In this document: positions 19,722 through 30,440 of the stretch, one piece after another
Position numbering within the stretch: the stretch's first letter is position 1
Layout of the letters: every line of letters starts with the position of its first letter
Assembly: GCA_933228895.1 (NCBI GenBank)
Contig: OW121856.1
Span: 20,105,805 to 20,169,804 of the forward strand
DNA length: 64,000 nt
Direction of reading: 5' to 3'
Origin: Platycnemis pennipes
Lineage: Eukaryota; Arthropoda; Insecta; Odonata; Platycnemididae
Notes under the pieces: model-generated
What the model saw: the letters and a program-made list of their open reading frames with translations, nothing else
Told to the model about the DNA's origin: nothing
Database searches by the model: none
Position numbers and translations under genes: made by a program

Positions 19722-21370
19722 ATGGCTCATATACTACAGTGGAACTGTAATGGTTTTTATAGGCGTAAGGAGGAGCTGACCGTTTTAATTCGTGATTTTA
19801 ACCCCTCTAGTATACGTCTGCAAGAGACCCATTTTCACAGTACGGACAAGGGTATTTTTAATGGTTTTAACGTGTTTAGCTGGGACGACACCAGTGGCCA
19901 ACGTGCCAGGGTGGAATGGCGGCTGCCACTCGGGAGTCCCTTTACACCTCCCGAGTGCAGCTGAACACGCCTTTCAAGGCGGTCGCAGTGACGGTGCATG
20001 CCCCGGTGGCAGTGACGTTATGTAACGTTTACTTGCCGGAGGGAGCACCGGTCACTCGATCCAATTTAGAAGCCCTTGTTCGTATGTTGCTCATACCTTT
20101 TATTTTATCTGGCGATTTTTACGCTCATGATACCCTCTGGAGTGGTTCGCGTTCAATGTGACCGTATGGTATCAAATTTTATTACTGATTGTAACGGGTT
20201 TTGCCCGTAGTAGCCCAAACCTTCAGTATGCCCAAATCAATGAATTGCACTACTAGGCCTGCAGTTCCCTGGTGGAACGATGAATGCGCTGAAGCGATTC
20301 GTAAAGGCAATAAGGCGTTACGAATTTTTAACAAGTTCCCCACTGGGACAAATCTGTCCTCCTAGGTAGTAGGTAGGTAGGTTTAAAACTTGTAGGGTGC
20401 GTCGACGGCTAGGTCATTTTGCACCACTACGCATTCTTAGTAGTAAAATTTATAAATGTAACAGTAATAATAATAAAGTCCTCCTTCAGGCGCCTCAGAG
20501 CAAAAGCTCGAAAGATGGTGAAGGAGGCAAAAAATGCATCCTGGATTAAATATGTATCCAGTGTTAACTGTAGAACACCCCTAGCACAGGTATGGAACAA
20601 GGTTGGACGAATTTCGGGAAACCACAATCAGCTCAGCGTCTCATTCTTCAATATCGGTGGTAATGTACTTACATCTCCGTCGGCTATTAGCGAGGTTTTT
20701 GGGTAGTCATTCACTAGCGCATAGAGCGACGACATCTATGAGGAAGAGTTCCTACATATCAAGACGCGCATTGAATCTCAGGAACTTATCTTTACTGAGA
20801 AGCGGTGGACGGCAGACTATAATATCCCTTCCTGCCTTTGGGAACTACGTTCTGCCATTGCAGACTCCCGCGACTCGGCCTCAGGAATGGACGACATTTA
20901 TAATGCGTTTCTCTGGAATATTCCGGAGAGGGCAATGGTGGAAGTCCTTCGCTCCCTCAACCAACTCTGGGCTAGGGTAGCTTTCCACCCTCCTGGCGGC
21001 AGTCCACAGTAGTCCCTATTCTCAAGCAAGGTAAAGATAGAGCTGATCCGACTAATTATAGACCCATCTCCCTCACTAGTTGCCTGTGAAAGGCAATGGA
21101 GAGAATGGTAAATCGGCGTCTTGTTTGGTGGTTGGAGCGTCGAAACCTTCTTTCCAATATTCAATGCGGCTTTAGACGTAGCCGATCGACCGTTGACCAC
21201 CTGGTTAGAGCCGACAATTTCTTCCAGGAGGCCTTTCTTCTCCGTCAACACGTCGTGGCTGTCTTCTTCGACATGGAGAAGGAATACGACCGAGTGTGGC
21301 GGCATAAGATTTTTATGACTCTAGATGAGTGGGGACTGAGGGGCTACCTATTCTTATTAAGAATTTTTTA
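19722..21370 (+). pseudogene. N3 non-LTR ORF2 remnant (endonuclease + RT)
   Basis: ORF2 of N3, the plus-strand relative of N1. It starts MAHILQWNCNGFYRRKEEL at 19722, right after the end of element A. The endonuclease is shifted between frames near 19905, and a segment near 20150-20240 is deleted. A foreign segment interrupts it at about 20363-20480. The RT part (MERMVNRRLVWWLERRNLL, CGFRRSRSTVDHLV, VFFDMEKEYDRVW) is readable at 21096-21371, then matching ends near 21370. The palm with the YADD box is missing. Non-functional. Confidence 0.8.
20363..20480 (+). repeat. Short interspersed repeat, copy 1 (inside N3 ORF2)
   Basis: An insertion in N3 ORF2 that starts with a GTAG/GTAGGTAGG run. It carries GGGTGCGTCGAC followed by AGGTCATTTTGCACCACTAC (about 20396-20429) and ends with an AATAATAATAA tract. 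The same core recurs at about 21734-21770. It looks like the tail of a non-autonomous retroelement. Confidence 0.5.
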
Positions 21371-22266
21371 AATCGTGTTTTCCTGTTATCCGGTAGATGT
21401 CATGATCAGAATACAAATTGGGTGCCAAAATATTCGCTGCGGTACCACACTTGCTCGCCATCTTCAAAGCGTTCAAAACCATCGAAACTTGTTCTTGCGT
21501 CTTAAGTTTCCTGCAACTATGTCTTCATCAAAAAGTTTGGAAGGACACGGGTGAGTAAAATTCTACGTTGGTATTTCTTACTTAGAAATATTTTCCTCTG
21601 TTAAGCTGCTGCAACTTTTCCTACTTTTTCCTACTTTTAATCCCTACTGGGGAGAATGGTGAATATTATGCGGCTGAGGCGCTTCATCGTCGATGTATGT
21701 AGCGCTTATTAGTAGTAGCAATTTGGTTTTACAGGGTGCGTCGACATCGAGGTCGTTTTGCACTACTACTATCTTTATGTTAGCGAAAGTGTTGTTGTCA
21801 GCTTTTGTCACCGTTACCTTAAAAAAGTTAGAAAAGTGACAGGAAATCTGACTTTTGTTTCAAATAGATTATAAAACCATAGATTATAAAATTATTTAAA
21901 ATTAAATATCTAATATCATTGTAGTGCTTATTTCTTATATTTATGATTACAATGTCTGGGTTTTTCTGTTATAATGTGATCGTCATCATCAGTCTTACAG
22001 CATCAGAATGGCGAATTGCTGAGTTTCTGCCGCATAGGATGTATGAAAATATAACCGTTATTGCCATTTCATTTAGATGGCTTGTAAAATCATCTAGGAA
22101 AGACATCACAGGACACCATGTTGAGGATGGTATTGTAATGGACCCACCAGAGCTGGGGTAAAGCTGATATCGACAAGGCATTTTCATTAGAAAGACGGTC
22201 TAATTCAGGATGAATTAAAAAAGATATAGTACTTTAATGGAAGTAAATTGCCAACGATAAAATTTT
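21371..22266. other. Unassigned; contains copy 2 of the short interspersed repeat
   Basis: After the N3 match ends, the sequence is AT-rich with no supported gene. At about 21734-21770 it has GGGTGCGTCGACATCGAGGT followed by a TTTTGCAC block and CTACTAC, the same core as copy 1. A TAGTAGTAG run precedes the core. A short frame at 21943-22161 shows no recognisable features. Confidence 0.35.
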
Positions 22267-22561
22267 TGTGAGCCATTCCCTCCTCTTGGATATTGTTCGC
22301 GCTTTTTTGATTTAGCGCCTTACTAAATTCTCAAACTGACCCTAAGGTGGCCTTTGTCCTCCGCGCATCTGTTTGGCGCAGGGCTAACTGGCTGTCTCGA
22401 GCCGGCTGCCCGGTCTCTCTCTCTTGCTCACGATGACTTGACCAAACAACTTCTCTTTTTTCGCATCTCGCCTGTCCTCGGTGAATACAGTCCACTTCTA
22501 CTTGTGATATTAAACTATTAACAAAGGAGCTAACGTGCCTTTTTATCTTAAGTACCGAACA
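22267..22561 (+). repeat. BEL/Pao 5' LTR
   Basis: A 295-bp block from TGTGAGCC to CGAACA, with TG...CA ends. It is followed at once by TTCTGGTCCTTCGGGCCGGA, a block typical of the start of BEL/Pao internal regions. No matching 3' LTR is present, so the element is truncated. The boundaries come from the TG/CA ends only. Confidence 0.55.
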
Positions 22562-22998
22562 TTCTGGTCCTTCGGGCCGGATCCGAGATCGCGAATTGAG
22601 AAGTTGATCTTACTTAAAAGTATTTTTTCTACTTTGTGCAACGAAATTGAATTTTCTGAAAGTCTTGACTTCCAAAAACCCACTTGAGTTTCCGGTGTTC
22701 TGGTTCCTGTGTCTACGACTAAAATTCAACCTTTCGCACTACGCAACGGTGAGCCTTAGCTTGTGACTCTCGGTAAGAACATTCCTCTCCAGTGATTTGA
22801 CTTTCAACTGCATATATTTTGCTGTTTTTTTATAGAAGAGTGAACTTCTCATCAGAACTTTAATCTCTTGACTTTGTGCGAGAAAGTGTTTGGTCTTTCA
22901 GCCTGAACTGCATTTTAGTGGGACCTGGGTGTTTCCTTTCACTGTCAAACTCTGGTAGGGTTCCTATTATACGGCTATGTTCCATTCATTCTTACGCG
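22562..22998 (+). other. BEL/Pao leader
   Basis: Sequence between the putative LTR and the first gag ATG. It starts with the TGGTCCTTCGGGCCGG block and has no supported gene of its own. The gag frame is open upstream to 22876. Confidence 0.45.
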
Positions 22999-23826
22999 AT
23001 GCCTGCGGAAATAGAGAAATTAATTCAAGCTCAGTATAAGAGAGGTGAATTGATTGCAAGATTTTGGACTAATACTTTGAAACGTGGACTGGAAAATCTC
23101 ACAGTTACTCTATCAGAACAGCGGAAAGCATTGATCACATCGTATTGGGAAGATTTCTTGTCCAAGCATTACCTAGTGCTGGAGGATCCAGAAGTAGCTA
23201 AGGCGAACTATGATACTAACGATTTCTTCTCGCAAATAGAAGAGAATTATATTGACGCGTGTTCTAACATAGCCGAGTGTATCAATTAATTAAGTGCCTC
23301 CACTGAGTCTAATAGCGGTGCACGAGGTGAAAGTCTACGTAGAATTTTCCAATGTGCATAAGTTACTTTATTTGAAAACTCATTTACGCGGAAGCGCAGC
23401 AGAGGTCATTGAGAATACTCATGTTACGAGTTCTAACTACCAGGGTGCATGGGACGACCTTGAGAGACGCTATGGGAGTAAACGAATTCTTTCCAACCTC
23501 CACATGAGAAGTTTATTTGACTTCTCACCTGTACAAAAGCAAACTCCAACTGAACTTAAAAGGGTGTTAGATCAGTTTCGTCAGACAGTAAGAGCCTTTC
23601 AGAATTCGGGAAAATCTATCGAACAATGGGACGAATGGTTCGTTTTTCTTCTTTCAAGAAAATTAGATTCGACTACGCGTCTTATGTGGGAATTGTCATT
23701 GACAGACATGTTTTCGATTCCGAAATTTACAACCCTTTCAAATTTTTTGGAGAATAGAATTCATGCTTTGACCGCTTCAAAGGATTTAGATACGGCAAAT
23801 CGTTCTCCGTCCAACCGCGAAGCGAA
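22999..23826 (+). pseudogene. BEL/Pao gag (DUF1759-like), internally deleted
   Basis: Gag-like protein starting MPAEIEKLIQAQYKRGEL at 22999. The first frame stops at 23287-23289. A second frame resumes with LKTHLRGSAAEVIEN and WDDLERRYGS, the characteristic region of DUF1759 gag proteins. The intervening segment, which in the family contains the Phe/Ser/Gly-Trp block leading to FRDLF, is missing. The match ends near 23826, where an unrelated RT fragment begins. No protease, RT or integrase of this element remains. Confidence 0.7.
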
Positions 23827-23828
23827 GC

Positions 23829-24196
23829 GTGATTGGCTTCCGTGAAGGCCATACCACCGTGCAACAGTTAGTCCAGACAACAGACTTCATCACGGACACC
23901 TACAACAGGAAGCTGCTTGCTGCCGGAGCATTCTTCGATATTTCGAAGGCATCAATCGCTTCTGGCACCAGGCTCTCCTGTTGAAGATGACTGGACTGCG
24001 GCTTCCTGACTGGACTGCGGCTTCCTGACTGGATCGTCCGGATCATCCGATCCTACCTGCAGGACCGTACGCTGGCTCGGGACAGACTCTGGGATCCGAC
24101 CCATTACTGCTGGTGTATTGCAGGGCTCAGTACTGGGCCCAATACTCTAACATCTTCGCTCATGACATCCCGAGGAAACATGGGTGGAACGCGATT
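23829..24196 (+). pseudogene. N4a: RT fragment related to N10 ORF2
   Basis: A short RT fragment (GFREGHTTVQQLVQTTDFITD, then GAFFDISKA) closely similar to the N10 ORF2 RT. A direct duplication of ACTGGACTGCGGCTTCCTG occurs near 23991-24028. The fragment is frameshifted and ends at GGAACGCGATTCTGT, where P-like sequence begins. It overlaps in content with the start of N4b, so the two are separate or duplicated copies. Confidence 0.75.
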
Positions 24197-24198
24197 CT

Positions 24199-24829
24199 GT
24201 CACGAAAATGTCATTCATTTTACCAGGGAAATTTCAAACTGACAACTTGGAGGGTCGTTTTAGTTTATACAGACAAATAAGTGGTAGTAACTATATAAAT
24301 GTCATTCATTTTACCAGGGAAATTTCAAACTGACAACTTGGAGGGTCGTTTTAGTTTGTACAGACAAATAAGTGGTAGTAACTACCACATATCTGTAAGG
24401 CAGTTATATGAGTGTGAAAATAAGCTCAGGGTGCAAGAGAACAAGAGATTGGGAATACTGTCCAAAAAGAGGGATAGGATAACCATTACAGAAATTAGTT
24501 TTGATAGTAATTATGAAGGCATGGAGGAGAACATTGAAGGTGACTCCAATTTTGAAGTAAACATAGGAGATGATGACATTGTGGAAGTAGAGAGGTTGTT
24601 GCCTGTACTAGCATACATTGCTGGGTATTGTGTGTTTTGTGCCGTGAGAAAACTACGTAGTGATGCGTGTAAGGAAGTCCTAACTGTGGAGAAGGACCTT
24701 CATTTCGATAGTGCCTTCAGTTACATCATTGAATTGGATCGAGGTCAGTTGTGTCCTTGGCCAAATGTGGTTAATCTCATTTTATATAATTATTTAATAA
24801 TTGTGAAACTGTGTGGTAGTGAGGAATAA
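24199..24829 (+). pseudogene. P-like/THAP9-like transposase C-terminal fragment
   Basis: A frame reading FQTDNLEGRFSLYRQ, then YHISVRQLYECENKLRVQ, then LPVLAYIAGYCVFCAVRKL and VVNLILYNY. This resembles the C-terminal RNase H-like segment of P-type transposases, in the position of the better-known LSQDHLE-FF motif, though it is a divergent lineage. The start is duplicated in tandem: 24208-24298 and 24299-24389 are near-identical 91-bp copies. Truncated at the 5' side. Confidence 0.55.
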
Positions 24830-25255
24830 GAGTAAAGGTTTCCTCTCAAAGGCTACTGGCTGTAGGTCTAACTGAGAAGTTGGTAGATTGTGAAAACCTT
24901 TTCTTGGATACGTGTCCTTGGGATTGCTGTTGTGGTCCTCCACAAACATTTTTTTGAATAATTACTGTAAAAAAGAAATGATTCAGAACTCGAGGAAAAG
25001 ACCATAAAAGTGAGAGGGCTGCAAAAATTTAAAAAGTAAGACTTGCATGTTTTCAGAAATTGTTTTAATATAAAGCAATGTTCAAATGATGTATGTACAA
25101 CCACATATACGACGATACTTTTGGTTTGGTGTTAATAATAAATTTCTTCATACGCATCTGTTGACATCCTTATTTATGCATCACCTCCCCTGTTCTATAT
25201 TTTTAATATTTAAACATGTCCAGGGTATCCAGATAATTAATACCGGAAAGGAACT
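24830..25255. other. Decayed tail of the P-like fragment
   Basis: Low-complexity AT-rich sequence following the P-like fragment. It has no supported gene and ends where the N4b RT match starts. Confidence 0.35.
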
Positions 25256-26090
25256 AACATCCGATCTTACCTGCAAGACAGGACGTTCACCGTAAGCTGG
25301 CTCGGGACTGCCTCTGGGATCCGACACATCACTGCCGGTATCCTGCAGGGCTCGGCACAGGGGCCAATTCTTCTTAATATCTTCACTCATGACATCCGAA
25401 GGAACGCGAGTGGAACTCTATTCTGTCGCTATGTGCGGATGATGTGGCGATCCTGACCAGATCCTGGAACAGGAATGCCGCAAACACGGCACTGCAAAAG
25501 ACAGTCGACGACCTCCTACGGTACACCGGCAATGGAGGATTACCATGAACGCTGGAAAAACAAAAGCCATCATCTTCCACCGCAAGCAAGGAGTAATTCC
25601 GGACATCGATCTACTGGTGGACGGAGTCATACTACCGAGGGAATCGGAGGTTAAATACCTCGGAGTCTTCCTTCATCAGAAGCTGCTATGGAAGCGCCAA
25701 AAGAAAAGCGTTCGACCCAAGGGACTCGCAGCTCTGAATCGACTCCGGCCGATTTTGGAATCTCGAGTTCCACGTCTGGACACCAAGCGCAAGCTGTATA
25801 ATGCCTGCATTCTATCCACCATCACCTACACGGCGTCAATTTGGTCCGGAGCAGCAAGGTCCCACATCGCTCAGATTTAAATGGTGCAGAATCGTGCGCT
25901 GCGCATGATCCTGGCCCGCGGCCACTACGACGGAGCTGCCGAGATTCACCGGGACGGAGATCTGCAGCCCCTTGACGTCCTCCTGCCGAACATCGCAAGG
26001 CGCTTCTTCGAGAAGGCAGAGGGATCTCAACATGACACCATCTCGAAGCTAGTAAACATGCAGGTCTCGCTATGGGTTCGCTACAAGTGA
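25256..26090 (+). pseudogene. N4b: RT palm and C-terminal part of a non-LTR ORF2
   Basis: Related to N10 ORF2. It begins IRSYLQDRTFTVSW, continues through the GIRHITAG region and a damaged catalytic segment, and then MNAGKTKAIIFHRKQG (25545), VKYLGVFLHQKLLWKRQ, a YTASIWSGAARSHIAQI block and RALRMILARGH. One stop (25878-25880) splits the C-terminal frame and at least two frameshifts occur upstream. The sequence around the expected YADD box reads CRYVRMMW instead. Dead copy. Confidence 0.8.
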
Positions 26091-26680
26091 CCTGTCGCAA
26101 GCCTGGATACGGAGGAAACGAAACCATGTAAGCGACTTCGGAGACGGTAACAACTGAGCACCGAATAAAGAAAAACAGATATCGCCGAAACGACGCTTTA
26201 GTGAGCAATAGCCCGGGAAGGCGACTCATCGGTCCACCACCAACGGACAGGACCATTCACCAGCTGATTCGGACAACTGTGGTTGAGTTGATTGTAGCGC
26301 CGAGCTAGGGACGTGCGCCACCCCTCTCTTAAGTTTCCTCGTGCAGAATCAGACCGACGTAATGTCTAAAACCAACGGCACACTAGACTGCTAGACTTTA
26401 GTGGCGGCTTGTAGGATATTATGATGTAGATGTATTTATTATCGTATACTATGCATAAAATTACATTATAATTACAAATGTTCTGAAGTTTATCTAAAAG
26501 GGTGGTTTGGCATAAAAAGTCTATCAGCTTGTTAACTTTTGCTGGGCTGTTACCAAGAATCTGTTGCAATGTACTAGGATTCCCTAGTTTCTCGCTATTT
26601 ATAACATTCTGTTAGAATGTGATGCACAAATAAATAAATTTCGGGCTGTTCAAACCAACGACATCAGCATGGGCTAATTC
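26091..26680. other. Probable N4b 3' UTR followed by unassigned sequence
   Basis: Follows the C-terminal end of N4b, with AATAAAGAAAAAC near 26163 as a possible poly(A) signal. From about 26340 the sequence is AT-rich and unassigned. No gene supported. Confidence 0.35.
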
Positions 26681-26689
26681 CGTCAGAAA

Positions 26690-27790
26690 TAATCGAAAAG
26701 AAGAGGTCGCCTGAAAATAGGCCACTGCGCCTTGACGCACTCATACCTATACCGAAGAGAAAATCCCTTCGACGTGTGATGGATGCGACTCTCTTCTTAG
26801 GATTGCGAAATGAGCTACAGAAGTGAAGTAGTGCTGTGTTTATAAGAGAGAAAACGTGTTATTTTGGAGTTACAATGGGATGACAGCAAGGAAAATTGTC
26901 GAAAAATTTAAGTGGTAGGACGTAATTAAACGTTATCATTTAAAACAGGAACACTATTCTACAATAGTGGAAGGAAAACAAAAGTCGAGGGAGAAAAAGG
27001 AAGAGAAAGTAACGGTACGTTATATGAATGGTTAAAGTGTGTCAGAGAAAAATTTTTCCCGGGTAGTGTTCCATTACAGCAAGAGAAAGCTTAGGACATA
27101 GCAACGAACTTTAGATTCAGAGATTTCAAGCTAGCAAGGGTTGGTCGGAACGTTTCCTGACAAGGTATAATATTGTTTTTGATCAATTAGCGGTGAAGGA
27201 GATGTTTCCCCAGAGATTGCTGAGGAATGGGAATTGAGTGTGTCGTCTATTGTGGAGGGTTACGAGGCAAGAGACATTTTTTAACATGGACGAAATTGTT
27301 TTTTTTTACTGAGCCATTCAGAACAAGAGCCATTCAGAACAAGAGCCATTCCGAACAAGACCCTTTCTTTGAAACACGTCGAGTGCGAGAGTGGAAAACT
27401 AAGCAAAGAAAGAATAACAAGTTTTGCTGCAATTCAGTTGGAGAAAAGGAGTCCCTATTAGTGATTGTAAGAGCACTTACTCCACGGTTCTTCAAAAACG
27501 TTAATATGAATCTTCTCGGCGTGAAGTGGCACGCTAACAGTCAGTCGCGGATGACTTATCAATTTACGAAGAATGGTCACATGCCTTTAATACAAATATG
27601 ATGCAATAAGGATGAAAGGTGATTTTATTTTTAGATAACGCCCCTTATCATCCAAAAATACATCTTTCCAATGTTAAACTTCAGTTTCTACCACCGAACA
27701 CCACAGCTCGCCTACAACCCTTGAAAACTATGATACGGACGAAAAGTTCTTCGCAGCCTGATGGCAATGATGAACGACGCTTCTTGTGTT
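26690..27790 (+). pseudogene. pogo/Tigger-type (Tc1-mariner superfamily) transposase relic
   Basis: A heavily decayed transposase. At 27280-27310 it reads NMDEIVFFY, matching the family's NADETGLFY around the first catalytic Asp. Next come NKFCCNSVGEKESLLVIVRA, PRFFKN, LGVKWHAN and MTYQ. Then LFLDNAPYHPK at about 27631, with the second catalytic Asp in LDNAP, and LQFLPPNTTARLQPL. This order is characteristic of pogo/Tigger/jerky DDE proteins. A 16-bp unit is present three times in tandem at 27314-27358. Stops and frameshifts are frequent. Confidence 0.75.
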
Positions 27791-27839
27791 AGTCTGCAGA
27801 AAGAAATGTAATACCACCATACACAGAGATCAATCCCCC

Positions 27840-28444
27840 TGTGAGTACGTTTACTGCCACTACCAGTAGTGCTTCAGGAAATCCCTGCCACAGTTCTGCA
27901 AGGCAATCATCCTTGAGCAGCTTTGTCCACCGTCCTTCATCATTTACTCGCCAAAGGAAAATTAATAATTTAATACTGGGCATGATTACTATGGACTTGA
28001 AGCCCTTTCCAATATTGGGGGACACAGGGTTCAACAGATTGATGGTAGAGGTTGAACCTATGCATCCACTTCCAAATCGCTCAATGCTAAGGAGGGCATT
28101 ATTGCCTCAGAGGTACGCAACTGCTGTTCAAGCCATTAAAATGTTTGAAGTCTGCTAAGTCAGTTTTTCTGACAACAGATGGTTGGACATCAATGGCCAA
28201 TGAACAGTATGTGGCTGTTACTATCCATTTTATAAATGATAAGTGAAAGAACTGTTCTGCACTTCTTGAGTGCTTTCACTTTGGAAAGAGGCACACAGCG
28301 GAAAATGTCATGTGAATTAACGTGTAGCTCACGCTCGGGAGATTCATGACAAAGCTTATGCAATCGTTTATAGACAATGCAGCAGCACACTTGACAGGGT
28401 GGGTCCATTTTCCTTGCTTTGCCCACACAGTGTTTAATAATTAT
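27840..28444 (+). pseudogene. hAT (ZBED/Ac-type) transposase relic
   Basis: Contains DLKPFPILGDTGFNRLM, LPNRSMLRRALLP, then TDGWTSMANEQYVAVTIHF and HFPCFAH after frame changes. These correspond in order to the N-terminal and central regions of hAT transposases, including the Asp of TDGW and the PCxAH motif. The sequence stops abruptly where the Gypsy LTR begins at 28445. The hAT dimerisation domain is missing. Confidence 0.75.
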
Positions 28445-28968
28445 TGTATTGTAAGTACCACAATCGCCAACTCAACTTCCTTCCCCCCAACCCGAGCCAC
28501 CGAGCGGGTCAGCAGTCAGAGGACAGAGCGAGTAAGCAGATCGGATACCTACACCTCTCTCTCTTTCCACTTCCCTTTCCCCTTTTTTCCGAGTGATGGG
28601 ATTCCTCCAGAGACACCTTGGCGGGTCGTATATGCAACCCCCCACCTTTCCCTTTCTCCCACCTTCGGTGGGAAAATACAGCGGTGGACGATACGACCGG
28701 GAGGATAGAACCCATGGGTGGGGGAGGAGGGACAGGGGGGGCATGCAGAGGAGGGGGAGGCACGTGGGGAGGGGGAGGCACGTGGGGGGGGGGAGGCACG
28801 TAGAGGGGACCGCTGGTAAGCGACGCCGTGATTGCGCGGCAGTTGGGAGGAGGCAACCAGACTATGTTAACGCAATAAAGGGCATTACTTAGAGTGATTC
28901 TGAGTTTTCTTCCTGAAATGCCTGCCAAATCGTTCTTCAACGCAACGTTGAGAGCCGGGAGTCATACA
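28445..28968 (+). repeat. Gypsy-type 5' LTR
   Basis: A block with TGTAT...ATACA ends, about 524 bp. It has a G-rich minisatellite-like stretch (GGGGAGGCACGTGG repeats, 28750-28805) and an AATAAA at 28875. It is followed one base later by the primer-binding site. The only copy in the window; the 3' part of the element is absent. It abuts hAT coding sequence on its left. Confidence 0.7.
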
Positions 28969-28969
28969 C

Positions 28970-28986
28970 TGGTGTCAGAAGTGGGA
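28970..28986 (+). other. Primer-binding site, tRNA-Leu type
   Basis: TGGTGTCAGAAGTGGGA directly follows the LTR. It matches the 3' end of a tRNA-Leu type primer, as found in several Gypsy lineages. Confidence 0.75.
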
Positions 28987-29029
28987 TTTGGCAAATTTCG
29001 TTAGGAAACTCAGCGGCAAGGAAATCGCC

Positions 29030-29833
29030 ATGGCGGGGAGAGTGAGTCTTGGGGGCCAAGAAATGGATCTGCAGCAGGCCAACACGGAGATGAGCGAGAA
29101 AATCCATGAGCTCAAGGCAGAAAACGAGAGACTGCGGCAGGCGGGAGAAGTGGCGGGAGAAGTGGCGGGACAAGGTGTCCGAAAAAACTTCGGTCTTCTC
29201 TCGACGGTGGAGGCATTTTCAGGAAAGCCAGGAGAGTCTGTCTCGGCCTTCCTTGACAAGTTGGAGCGCGCGGCCGTTTTGGGGGGCCTCTCCGATGCCG
29301 ACAGACTGAACGCGGCGATATTGAGACAATGGCGAGGCAGCAGAGTATTACCGCAGCAAGGAGTGGTACCGAGGGGCTGCGACGTTCACGGACCTGAAAT
29401 TACAACTCCTGCAGCGGTATCGGACGTAACGGGGCGCCCGTTTCTTTCGGCAGCTGCCAACAAACGTGAGGAGTGGCGCCCAAGAAAATCTAGAACCCTT
29501 CGCCGACAGGGTGAGGAAAATCAACAGCCAGACATACGACGGGGGCGGACCGGTGGAGCTCGCCGACGCGACGCGATACGAGGCAGACCAGCACGCCCTT
29601 GATACCATCTTCAACGGCTTGTCAGGGGAGGTGGGCAGACAATGCCGGTTGAAGTCGCCTCAAACTTTTGACGAGGCTGCGGAGGCCGCCATTAGGATTG
29701 AGGAGGTGGAAAGGCGGCCGCTGAGAGAGGAACCCGCGAGCCAATTTGAGGAGGCATTTCGTGGGGTACCATTAGAAGATAAAAATGAAGTAAGCAGCCC
29801 AGACCCTCAGCCGCAGTGTTACCAGTGCGCTTT
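29030..29833 (+). pseudogene. Gypsy gag, frameshifted and truncated
   Basis: Begins MAGRVSLGGQEMDLQQ, with a coiled coil (EKIHELKAENERLRQAG) and then VEAFSGKPGESVSAFLDKLE, a typical gag/capsid start. The frame shifts near 29325; a stop follows near 29430. The capsid region continues in another frame (ENLEPFADRVRKIN, GLSGEVGRQCR, FDEAAEAAIRIEE). It ends just inside a zinc knuckle (CYQC), where P-like sequence takes over. No pol remains. Confidence 0.75.
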
Positions 29834-29834
29834 A

Positions 29835-30440
29835 ATACCTTGGAATTGACCACAAAGATCCCATTTTCGTAAGATGTGAGACCACAGTCAAAATCATTGG
29901 CATATTTAATATCTTCTTCGATATGATCAACAGGAGGAATTTGCTGTCTAGGGGATACAAGGTTCCACTTCAAACCAACTGTGTGGTAGCATTCCCGAAT
30001 CTCCTAAAACGGGCCAGTGAGTATATCAGCACATTAAAATAAGGAAATGGTGCTCCAGTGTTGGACACCCAATAGGACTGGCTTCCAAGGTTTCATGGTG
30101 GCATGCGAGTGCATCATGGGTTTGGGAGATGATCTTGGGCTTTCGGGAACACTGAAGTTCCCCCTGACACAAACTAAGCCAGGATCACGTGTAAACTTTC
30201 TTCAGTGTTATCGCAAGGGAGGCTTCAATAATAACCCAACAGTTCGCCAGTTCAGTTCCGTATACGAAAGGATTCTGCTGCACAAATATCTGTTCCTCAT
30301 TCAGAGCGGCAACTGCATCCTCCAAGACCAAACTAGTGTAGGGGAGAGATTTACTACCATTAGTACACAGGTCCTGAATGGAGAACAATATGCCTTCCTC
30401 TTCTTCATTTGTCGAACAAAGTTCAACTAAAGAAAGTATT
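29835..30440 (+). pseudogene. P-element-type transposase fragment, copy 1
   Basis: Contains RKGGFNNNPTVRQFSSVYER, the hallmark C-terminal segment of P-type (THAP9-like) transposases, followed by QSGNCILQD. About 400 bp (30013-30440) is closely similar to 62430-62830. The two copies carry different substitutions. Copy 1 keeps the NNNPT motif but has lost the preceding SQDHEETFF, which copy 2 retains. Frameshifted and without the rest of the gene. Confidence 0.75.

Noticed and set aside
28472..28940. Pro-rich minus-strand ORFs over the Gypsy LTR
   Set aside because: Caused by the G-rich minisatellite in the LTR; not supported as genes.
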